From Hydrogenophaga sp. (GTDB lineage: Bacteria; Pseudomonadota; Gammaproteobacteria; Burkholderiales; Burkholderiaceae_C): a stretch of 7,675 nucleotides of DNA. Below, piece after piece: positions 1 through 6,504 of this stretch. Below the pieces are notes generated by a model. It ran no database searches. It worked only from the letters and a program-made list of their open reading frames with translations, and was not told the origin of the DNA. Every line of letters begins with the position of its first letter. The stretch's first letter is position 1. The translations under genes were made by a program, and so were the position numbers. Location of the stretch: assembly GCA_020047875.1 (NCBI GenBank), contig JAIFNE010000055.1:1-7675 (forward strand), read 5' to 3'.

Positions 1-1011
<1,011 letters not shown>

Positions 1012-1034
1012 GCGGCTGAAAGACCGCAACGGGC

Positions 1035-1610
1035 ATGCGCATCCTGAGCGTCAACACCGGTCAGGCGCGGCGCCTGCGGGTGGGCGAGCGCAACCTGCTG
1101 AGCGCCATCGGCAAGGCACCGCAGGCCGGCCCGGTGGCGGTGGGCCCGCTGGGGCTGGCGGGCGACGAGCAGGCCGACCCCAGCGTGCACGGCGGGCTGT
1201 CCAAGGCGGTTTACGCCTACCCGGTCGAGCACCTTGCGTTCTGGGCCGAGCAGCGAACCCGCCACGGTGCGAGCCTGTTCAACGAGCCGCTGACGCCCGG
1301 TTTCATGGGCGAAAACCTGAGCATCGAAGGCCTGCTGGAACACGAGGTGTGGATCGGCGACGAGCTGCACCTGCCCGACTGCGTGCTGCGCGTCACGGCG
1401 CCCCGCGAGCCTTGCCACAAGTTCAACGCCGTCATGGGGCTGCACACCGCGGGGCGGCTGATGATGCAGCAGGGCTGCCCGGGCTTTTATCTGTCGGTGG
1501 TGCGGCCTGGCACGCTGACACGCGCACAGGCCTTCACCCTGCTGCCCGGCGTGCGCGGGCTCAGCGTGCGCGATGCGTTTGCGGCCAAACGACTCAAACA
1601 CCTGCGTTGA
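1035..1610 (+). CDS. MOSC domain-containing protein, YiiM-like
   Basis: 191-residue protein of the MOSC (molybdenum cofactor sulfurase C-terminal) superfamily, closest in pattern to E. coli YiiM, which has been linked to detoxification of N-hydroxylated bases. Seen: GLAGDEQADPSVHGG at about 40-54, the YP-x-EH-x-x-x-W motif at 62-70, GENLS at 92-96, and the conserved cysteine C127 in REPCHKFN, the expected Moco-sulfur or ligand-binding residue. YiiM proteins are about 220 residues and end in a three-helix '3-alpha' domain; here the chain stops after what looks like its first helix (about 176-191), so this is a short form. The ATG at 1035 gives the expected N-terminus MRILSVNTG. No good Shine-Dalgarno is present (only GAAAG about 12 nt upstream), consistent with coupling to pepP. 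The substrate is unknown. Confidence 0.88.
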   Translation: MRILSVNTGQARRLRVGERNLLSAIGKAPQAGPVAVGPLGLAGDEQADPSVHGGLSKAVYAYPVEHLAFWAEQRTRHGASLFNEPLTPGFMGENLSIEGLLEHEVWIGDELHLPDCVLRVTAPREPCHKFNAVMGLHTAGRLMMQQGCPGFYLSVVRPGTLTRAQAFTLLPGVRGLSVRDAFAAKRLKHLR

Positions 1611-1659
1611 TTGGTTGACCGGCAGGCAACGCGGCACCCACCCCAACACGGCAGCCACC

Positions 1660-2643
1660 ATGACCACGCCCAACCAAAACCTGCCGGTGCTGTGCCTCAC
1701 CATGAACCCTGCGGTGGATCTGTCCACCGGCACCGAACGCGTCGTACCGACCCACAAGCTGCGCTGCGGAGAAACGCTGCACGCCGCGGGCGGCGGCGGC
1801 ATCAACGTGGCGCGCGTGCTGCAGCGGCTCGGCTCGGCCGCCCATGTGCTGTGCCCGGCTGGCGGGCCCAGCGGCGAGTGGCTCAAATCGCGTCTGGCTG
1901 ACGAGGGGCTGATTACCAGCCTCGTGCCGATCGCCCAGGAAACGCGCATCAGCCTCACGGTGCACGAACTCAGCAGCGGCGCCGAATACCGCTTCGTGAT
2001 GCCCGGGCCCGCGCTGGCCGAGCCTGAATGGCAGACCTGCCTGCAGAGGCTGGCCGACTGGGCGCCCTTCCCCGCCTGGGTGGTGGCCAGCGGCAGCCTG
2101 CCGCCCGGCGTACCCGCGGATTTTTACGCCCGCGTGGCCCGCCTGTGCCGCGAGCGCGGCGCGCGGCTGGTGCTCGATGCGTCCGGGCCCGCGCTGGCCG
2201 CGGCGCTGGCCGCCGGGGTGTATCTGGTGAAGCCCAATCTGCGCGAACTCAGCGAATTGCTGGGCGAACCGCTGGACGACCCCGCCACCTGGCAGGCAGC
2301 GGCGCAGCGGCTGGTGGACGCCGGGTCGGCCGAGGTGGTGGCGCTGACGCTCGGCCACCGGGGCGCGCTGCTGGCCACGGCAGACGCTGTGTGGCAGGCC
2401 GATCCGTTGCCGGTGGCGGTGGTGAGCGCGGTGGGCGCGGGGGACAGCTTTGTTGGCGGCCTGGTGAGCGCTTTGCAGCGTGGCAAGACGCTGCTGGACG
2501 CGTTTGGCTGGGCCGTGGCAGCGGCCTCGGCCACCTTGCTCACAGTGGGTACCGCCCTGTGCCGCGCCGAGGATGTGCATCGTCTGCGAGCCGGGGTGGC
2601 CATCACCAGGCTGACCGCTGCACAACCACGCCCACCCTCGTGA
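1660..2643 (+). CDS. pfkB: 6-phosphofructokinase II / 1-phosphofructokinase-family kinase (PfkB type)
   Basis: Ribokinase-fold ATP-dependent sugar-phosphate kinase, 327 residues (E. coli PfkB has 309). It should phosphorylate fructose-6-phosphate to the 1,6-bisphosphate in glycolysis; FruK (1-phosphofructokinase) and tagatose-6-phosphate kinase are relatives. The sequence favours PfkB: KLRC at 33-36, GGGGINVAR at 44-52 (FruK usually has GGKGINVAR), YRFVMPG at 110-116, SGSLPPG at 144-150, LVKPN around 189-193 and the anion-hole/catalytic motif VGAGDS with base D262 (E. coli D256). The frame is open back to 1573, but that extension overlaps the MOSC gene and has no homology; the ATG at 1660 places the first strand correctly and is preceded by only a weak GCAG. 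A proline-rich tail of about 10 residues is unremarkable. It lies 48 or so nt after the MOSC gene and is probably in the same transcript. Confidence 0.9.
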   Translation: MTTPNQNLPVLCLTMNPAVDLSTGTERVVPTHKLRCGETLHAAGGGGINVARVLQRLGSAAHVLCPAGGPSGEWLKSRLADEGLITSLVPIAQETRISLTVHELSSGAEYRFVMPGPALAEPEWQTCLQRLADWAPFPAWVVASGSLPPGVPADFYARVARLCRERGARLVLDASGPALAAALAAGVYLVKPNLRELSELLGEPLDDPATWQAAAQRLVDAGSAEVVALTLGHRGALLATADAVWQADPLPVAVVSAVGAGDSFVGGLVSALQRGKTLLDAFGWAVAAASATLLTVGTALCRAEDVHRLRAGVAITRLTAAQPRPPS

Positions 2644-2754
2644 GCGGCAAACAAACCAGGCCGATGCGCACACCAGACCAACGTGGCCAGGCTGCGCTCT
2701 CTGGGCATTCACATTGAAAATGTCATCACCGTTGTGCCGCAGGCGCGTCGGCTT

Positions 2755-2787
2755 TTGCTCGTGCGGCGCAAACCGCCCAATTAGAAT
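2755..2787 (+). promoter_or_regulatory. Weak candidate sigma-70 promoter for maeB
   Basis: The 195 nt between pfkB and maeB contain TAGAAT at 2782-2787, which matches the TATAAT -10 consensus at five of six bases and lies 51 nt before the maeB start. The only -35-like hexamer upstream, TTGCTC at 2755-2760, is 21 nt away, which is too far for an ideal promoter. The -10 is therefore the better-supported half, and the real -35 may be degenerate or activator-dependent. The local drop to AT-rich sequence supports a promoter somewhere in 2755-2800. Confidence 0.3.
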
Positions 2788-2838
2788 GACCTACAACTTT
2801 TCGCATGACAGAAACGGCATTCGCCAGGAGACACGGCC

Positions 2839-5163
2839 ATGAGCGACAACACGCAAGAAAACAAACGCGCTGAACTGAAGCGGGCCGCGCTGGAATACCA
2901 CGAGTTTCCAACCCCGGGCAAGGTCGCGATTGCCGCCACCAAGCAGCTCACCAACCAGCGCGATCTGGCCCTGGCCTACTCGCCGGGCGTGGCGGCACCT
3001 TGCGAAGAGATCGTCAAGGACCCGAACAACGCCTTCAAATACACCAGCCGCGGCAACCTGGTGGCGGTCATCACCAACGGCACGGCCGTGCTGGGTCTGG
3101 GCGACATTGGCCCGCTCGCCGCCAAGCCGGTGATGGAAGGCAAAGGCGTGCTGTTCAAGAAGTTTTCGGGCATCGATGTGTTCGACATCGAGATCAACGA
3201 GAAAGACCCGGACAAGCTGGTCGAAATCATCGCCTCGCTCGAACCCACCTTCGGCGGCATCAACCTCGAAGACATCAAGGCGCCCGACTGCTTCTACATT
3301 GAACGCAAGCTGCGCGAGCGCATGAAGATCCCGGTCTTCCACGACGACCAGCACGGCACGGCCATCGTGGTGGGCGCGGCCATCCTCAACGGCCTGAAGG
3401 TGGTCGGCAAAGACCCCAAACACATCAAGCTCGTGACCTCGGGCGCCGGGGCGGCGGCGCTGGCCTGCCTGGGCCTGCTGGTCAAGCTGGGCATTCCGCG
3501 CGAAAACATCTGGGTCACCGATCTCGCTGGCGTGGTCTATGAAGGCCGCACCGAGCTGATGGACGAAGACAAGATCCAGTTTGCCCAGCCGACCGAACAC
3601 CGCACCCTGGCCGACGTGATCGCCGGTGCCGACGTGTTCCTCGGCCTCTCGGCGGGCGGCGTGCTCAAGCAACCCATGGTGACCAGCATGGCCGCCAAGC
3701 CACTCATCTTTGCGCTGGCCAACCCGAATCCCGAGATCCAGCCCGAGGACGTGAAGGCTGTGCGCAGCGACGCCATCATGGCCACCGGCCGCACCGACTA
3801 CCCGAACCAGGTCAACAACGTCCTGTGTTTCCCCTACATTTTCCGCGGTGCGCTCGATGCGGGCGCCTCCACCATCACCGACGAGATGGAGATCGCCGCG
3901 GTGCACGCCATCGCCGATCTGGCGCAAGCCGAGCAAAGCGAGGTGGTGGCTGCGGCCTACGCGGGCGAGAAGCTGGCCTTCGGCCCTGAATACCTGATTC
4001 CCAAGCCCTTCGACCCACGGCTGATGATGAAGATCGCCCCGGCGGTGGCGCAAGCGGCGGCTGACAGCGGCGTGGCGCTGCGCCCGATCGCCGACATGGC
4101 GGCCTACCGCGACCGGCTGCAAAGCTTTGTGCTCGCCTCGGGCACGATCATGAAGCCGATCTACGCGGCGGCCAAGCTGGCACAGGCCAAGCGGGTGGCC
4201 TATGCCGAGGGGGAAGAGGAACGCGTGTTGCGCGCCTGCCAGATCGTGGTGGACGAAGGGCTGGCCAGGCCAACCCTGATCGGACGGCCCGCCGTGATCG
4301 CGCAACGCGTGGAGAAATTCGGCCTGCGCCTCACCGAGGGGCTGGACTACGACGTGGTCAACGTCGAGCAAGACCACCGCTACCGCGATTTCTGGCAGAC
4401 CTACCACCGCATGACCGAGCGCCGCGGCGTCACCGCGCAGCTGGCCAAGATCGAAATGCGCCGCCGCCTCACCCTGATCGGCGCGATGCTGCTGCACAAA
4501 GGCGAGGTCGACGGCCTGATCTGCGGCACCTGGGGCGGCACGCACAACCACCTCGAATACATCGACCAGGTGATCGGCAAACGCGCCGGCGGCAGCCCGC
4601 GAACCGCTCAGGACGTCCGGGTCTACGCCTGCATGAACGGTCTCATGCTGCCCGGGCGGCAGGTGTTCCTGGTCGACACCCATGTGAACTACGACCCCAC
4701 GGCCGAGGAGCTGTGCGAAATCACGGTGATGGCGGCCGAGGAAATGCTGCGTTTTGGCCTCACACCCAAGGCCGCCCTGCTGTCCCACTCCAACTTCGGC
4801 TCGAGCAACCAACCCACGGCCATCAAGATGCGCCGCACCCTGGCGCTGCTGCGCGAGCAGGCACCCTGGCTGGAAGTGGACGGCGAAATGCACGGTGACG
4901 TGGCGCTGGACGCCGCCGCCCGCGCCGCCCTGATGCCGCGCTCCAGCCTGCAGGGCGACGCCAACCTGCTGGTGCTGCCCAACATCGACGCCGCCAACAT
5001 CGCCTACAACCTGCTCAAAACCGCGGCCGGCGGCAACATTGCCATCGGCCCGGTCTTGCTGGGGGCCGACAAACCGGTCCACATCCTCACCGCAAGCGCC
5101 ACTGTACGCCGCATCGTGAACATGACCGCGCTCACGGTGGCGGAAGCCAACACGACGCGATAA
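2839..5163 (+). CDS. maeB: NADP-dependent malic enzyme with C-terminal phosphotransacetylase-like domain
   Basis: Cytoplasmic enzyme that oxidatively decarboxylates malate to pyruvate, making NADPH and linking the TCA cycle to pyruvate and acetyl-CoA. At 774 residues it matches the large hybrid form (E. coli MaeB 759) and is nearly collinear with it. The malic domain occupies about 18-165: LALAYSPGVAAPC with Y47, the lysine pair K107/K108 in LFKKFSG (one is the catalytic lysine), E144-D145 in GGINLEDIKAPD and D169/D170 in FHDDQHGTA as metal ligands. The NADP-binding domain follows, with SGAGAAAL at 201-208 and NPNPEIQPED near 295. From about residue 437 to the end is the PTA-like domain, including LLSHSNFGSS at 647-656; in MaeB this part is non-catalytic and mediates allosteric control by acetyl-CoA or other metabolites. 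The start is well supported by AGGAGA at 2826-2831, 7 nt before the ATG. It appears monocistronic, followed by repeats and a terminator. Confidence 0.97.
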   Translation: MSDNTQENKRAELKRAALEYHEFPTPGKVAIAATKQLTNQRDLALAYSPGVAAPCEEIVKDPNNAFKYTSRGNLVAVITNGTAVLGLGDIGPLAAKPVMEGKGVLFKKFSGIDVFDIEINEKDPDKLVEIIASLEPTFGGINLEDIKAPDCFYIERKLRERMKIPVFHDDQHGTAIVVGAAILNGLKVVGKDPKHIKLVTSGAGAAALACLGLLVKLGIPRENIWVTDLAGVVYEGRTELMDEDKIQFAQPTEHRTLADVIAGADVFLGLSAGGVLKQPMVTSMAAKPLIFALANPNPEIQPEDVKAVRSDAIMATGRTDYPNQVNNVLCFPYIFRGALDAGASTITDEMEIAAVHAIADLAQAEQSEVVAAAYAGEKLAFGPEYLIPKPFDPRLMMKIAPAVAQAAADSGVALRPIADMAAYRDRLQSFVLASGTIMKPIYAAAKLAQAKRVAYAEGEEERVLRACQIVVDEGLARPTLIGRPAVIAQRVEKFGLRLTEGLDYDVVNVEQDHRYRDFWQTYHRMTERRGVTAQLAKIEMRRRLTLIGAMLLHKGEVDGLICGTWGGTHNHLEYIDQVIGKRAGGSPRTAQDVRVYACMNGLMLPGRQVFLVDTHVNYDPTAEELCEITVMAAEEMLRFGLTPKAALLSHSNFGSSNQPTAIKMRRTLALLREQAPWLEVDGEMHGDVALDAAARAALMPRSSLQGDANLLVLPNIDAANIAYNLLKTAAGGNIAIGPVLLGADKPVHILTASATVRRIVNMTALTVAEANTTR

Positions 5164-5168
5164 CCGTT

Positions 5169-5198
5169 TGAGAAAAAGCAAGCGCTAACTTTTTCTCA
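5169..5198. repeat. Perfect 10-bp inverted repeat just after maeB
   Basis: Arms TGAGAAAAAG (5169-5178) and CTTTTTCTCA (5189-5198) are perfectly complementary around a 10-nt loop, starting 6 nt after the maeB stop. The loop itself carries AGCGCT. The hairpin is A/T-rich and is not followed by a T-run, so it is not a textbook terminator, though it may protect the maeB 3' end. It overlaps and competes with the longer inverted repeat 5172-5186/5235-5249. Confidence 0.7.
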
Positions 5199-5249
5199 CG
5201 AACTCGACCGCGCGAGCTGCCCAAAAAATCAGCAAGCGCTTGCTTTTTC
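5172..5249. repeat. Long-range 15-bp inverted repeat, also an imperfect direct repeat of AGCAAGCGCT
   Basis: GAAAAAGCAAGCGCT (5172-5186) is the exact reverse complement of AGCGCTTGCTTTTTC (5235-5249), giving a 15-bp stem with a 48-nt loop. The same region also reads as a direct repeat: 5177-5195 and 5231-5249 both follow AGCAAGCGCT-NN-CTTTTTC, differing only at the two N positions, with a 54-nt period. As RNA, the A-tract/G+C core/U-tract stem resembles a large-loop intrinsic terminator for maeB. As DNA, the two copies could be paired operator sites. The sequence alone does not decide between these. Confidence 0.7.
5231..5244. promoter_or_regulatory. Perfect 14-bp palindrome AGCAAGCGCTTGCT, operator-like
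   Basis: The 14-base sequence equals its own reverse complement, with no spacer, and is followed by a T5 run (5244-5248). Spacerless palindromes of this size with a GCGC or CG centre are typical of dimeric regulators such as TetR-family repressors (general knowledge; no specific regulator can be named). A TTGCTT in its right half (5241-5246) and CACACT at 5263-5268, 16 nt further on, could form a poor promoter reading toward the ribonuclease gene, in which case the site would overlap the -35. A hairpin role in transcription termination is the main alternative. Confidence 0.4.
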
Positions 5250-5318
5250 GCCGCGCATCGGGCACACTCGCGCCTTCGCATTTCAGGGTTTACCCCTCCT
5301 TTTTGCGCGCCATTGGTT

Positions 5319-5339
5319 CCGGGATTGCCCGGTTTTTTT
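5319..5339 (+). terminator. Rho-independent terminator upstream of the ribonuclease gene
   Basis: Stem CCGGG (5319-5323) pairs with CCCGG (5328-5332) around an ATTG loop and is followed at once by seven T (5333-5339). The stem is short but entirely G+C, and the uninterrupted T7 makes it a convincing intrinsic terminator for + strand transcription coming from maeB. It lies 50 nt before the chosen ribonuclease start, leaving almost no room for a promoter between them. Transcripts starting upstream would have to read through it. Confidence 0.7.
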
Positions 5340-5372
5340 CATGGCGAAGCAGGGGTGGGGTGCATTCGTACC

Positions 5373-5384
5373 AGGAGCAGGGAA
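5373..5384 (+). promoter_or_regulatory. Shine-Dalgarno region that decides the ribonuclease start
   Basis: Two purine-rich stretches, AGGAG (5373-5377) and AGGGAA (5379-5384), lie 11 and 4 nt before the ATG at 5389. The alternative in-frame ATG at 5341 is only one base after the terminator T-run and has no Shine-Dalgarno. The site therefore supports 5389, which also starts a standard signal peptide. Confidence 0.6.
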
Positions 5385-5388
5385 TCTG

Positions 5389-5805
5389 ATGGGTCTGAAG
5401 CAGATCCGGTGGGTCGGCCGGAGCCGGATCTGGGCGCTGGTCGCCGCAGCGGTGGTGAGCGCAGGCACTTTTCTGGTGCAAGCCAGGTCGCCAGCGCCGC
5501 TGTCAGAGACAGGCACCGAGTCGGTGGCGCTGTCCCGGCTACCGGCACAAGGCCAGCAGGTCATGGCACAGATTCACGCAGGAGGCCCGTTTCGTTACGA
5601 GAAGGATGGCGCGGTGTTCGGCAACCGGGAGCGTCTGCTCCCCAGCCAGAAGCGCGGTTACTACCGTGCCTACACGGTGCCCACACCAGGCCTGAGCAAC
5701 CGGGGACCCCGCCGGATCGTGTGTGGTGGACTGCAGCCCCGGCAACCTGATGCATGTTTTTATACCGAGGATCACTACAGCAGCTTTCGGCTGATCGTGC
5801 AGTGA
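5389..5805 (+). CDS. Exported guanyl-specific ribonuclease (RNase Sa / T1 / barnase superfamily), catalytic Glu replaced by Ala
   Basis: 138-residue precursor of a small secreted RNase that would cleave RNA 3' of guanosine. A signal peptide is clear: basic n-region (K4, R7, R11, R13), hydrophobic core about 14-30, and a V-Q-A site predicting cleavage after A32. Residues about 51-137 align without gaps to RNase Sa over most of the fold: GGPF at 65-68, the guanine-binding NRE at 79-81 (Sa N39, R40, E41), YTVPTPG at 95-101, R105 and R109 (Sa R65, R69) and DHYSSF with H129 and Y130 (Sa H85, Y86). The position of the general base E54 holds A94 (codon GCC at 5668-5670), so full activity is doubtful. 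C112 and C123 flank a loop about four residues longer than in Sa and could form a disulfide. The Sa end-to-end cysteine pair is absent. A barstar-family gene follows 53 nt downstream, the expected inhibitor. An upstream ATG at 5341 would give 154 residues but a poorer N-terminus. Confidence 0.88.
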   Translation: MGLKQIRWVGRSRIWALVAAAVVSAGTFLVQARSPAPLSETGTESVALSRLPAQGQQVMAQIHAGGPFRYEKDGAVFGNRERLLPSQKRGYYRAYTVPTPGLSNRGPRRIVCGGLQPRQPDACFYTEDHYSSFRLIVQ

Positions 5806-5858
5806 ACCCCGGTGGCGATTTCGGATTTTTAACCTTCACTGTAGAAAGAGACGCGGAG

Positions 5859-6401
5859 ATGGACACGCCACTTCGTAACGTACGACCCAATATCGTTCAG
5901 TCGATTCGCGCTTATGGCGTGAAAGAACTGCAAGGTGCCGCTGAGCACCTGGGGCACCACTTTCTGTATGCCAACCTGGCGAAAGCACAGAGCAAACAGG
6001 ACGTGCTGGAGTTGATTGCTGCGCAGTACACGCTGCCGCCGCATTTCGGCAAAAACTTCGACGCCCTGTACGACTGCATGACCGACATGGTGCACAAGTC
6101 GGGCCCGCAGACCGGTTTCATCGTGGTGCTGGAGCACATTCCAGCCCACGCGAAATTTGACAAGGAAGCGCGCGAGCAGCTGCTGGATATTTTCCGCGAC
6201 GCCGCCGACTACTGGAGCGATCGCAAGATTCCGTTCCGCTGCTTCTACTCGTTCTCGGTCGCTCGCACGCCCAAGGGTGAAGAAGTGATCGAGGTGCAGA
6301 GCGAAGAACGCATGCCCACCGACAAGCTGCTGGACGTGAGTCCGATGGCGCTGCGCATGAGCAGCCCGTTCAATGCGGGCTACTGGCTGACTGCTGCTTG
6401 A
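5859..6401 (+). CDS. Barstar-family ribonuclease inhibitor
   Basis: 180-residue protein without a signal peptide, so cytoplasmic. It contains a barstar domain at about 34-133 that matches Bacillus barstar in order: LPPHFGKNFDALYDCMTD at 59-76 corresponds to the barnase-binding helix and loop, with D68 and D72 in place of barstar D35 and D39 and C73 for C40, and FRDA with D114 in place of E76. Barstar Y29 and W44 are replaced by H62 and M77. Classical barstar has 89 residues; here there are about 33 extra at the N-terminus and a C-terminal tail of about 45 (134-180). It should bind and block the active site of the upstream RNase before export, giving self-protection. The frame is open back to an ATG at 5754, but that would overlap the RNase gene; 5859 has AAAGAG 8 nt upstream and fits the homology. 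It is probably co-transcribed with the RNase and ends at a strong terminator. Confidence 0.9.
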   Translation: MDTPLRNVRPNIVQSIRAYGVKELQGAAEHLGHHFLYANLAKAQSKQDVLELIAAQYTLPPHFGKNFDALYDCMTDMVHKSGPQTGFIVVLEHIPAHAKFDKEAREQLLDIFRDAADYWSDRKIPFRCFYSFSVARTPKGEEVIEVQSEERMPTDKLLDVSPMALRMSSPFNAGYWLTAA

Positions 6402-6460
6402 CGCTGTCGGCGCCGATGAACTGAACCACTCCCCGCGCCGGCGGTGCCCCTGACGAAGAG

Positions 6461-6485
6461 GCCGCTGCACTTGCAGCGGCTTTTT
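6461..6485 (+). terminator. Strong intrinsic terminator after the barstar gene
   Basis: An 8-bp perfect stem, GCCGCTGC (6461-6468) and GCAGCGGC (6473-6480), with an ACTT loop, is followed by T5 (6481-6485). The purines just upstream (AAGAG, 6456-6460) can extend the stem through the T-run with A-U and G-U pairs. It ends the + strand RNase/barstar transcript. It may also work weakly for the convergent ksgA transcript, although on that strand the tract after the stem is CTCTTC rather than a T-run. The rest of the 103-nt convergent gap shows nothing else. Confidence 0.85.
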
Positions 6486-6504
6486 CACGCCTGCGCGCAG
6501 AGGC

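Noticed and set aside
1573..1659. Upstream ATG extending pfkB by 29 residues
   Set aside because: The extension overlaps the MOSC coding region, has no homology, and places the first PfkB strand too far from the N-terminus.
1594..2712. 372-residue antisense open frame over pfkB
   Set aside because: Composition is H/Q/A/G-rich with no motifs; pfkB on the + strand has complete family signatures.
2736..2756. Possible pfkB terminator GCCG...CGGC followed by TTTT
   Set aside because: The stem is only 4 bp with a 9-nt loop and a T4 run, too weak to call.
2791..5181. 796-residue open frame antisense to maeB
   Set aside because: It mirrors maeB almost exactly, has an H/V/G/D-rich low-information translation with no recognisable domain, and is a known by-product of GC-rich codon bias on the opposite strand.
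5341..5388. Upstream ATG extending the ribonuclease by 16 residues
   Set aside because: It follows the terminator T-run by one base and lacks a Shine-Dalgarno; 5389 starts a normal signal peptide behind AGGAG/AGGGAA. Not fully excluded.
5754..5858. Upstream ATG extending barstar by 35 residues
   Set aside because: It overlaps the end of the RNase gene in another frame, has no good ribosome binding site and adds no recognisable sequence; 5859 has AAAGAG at 8 nt.
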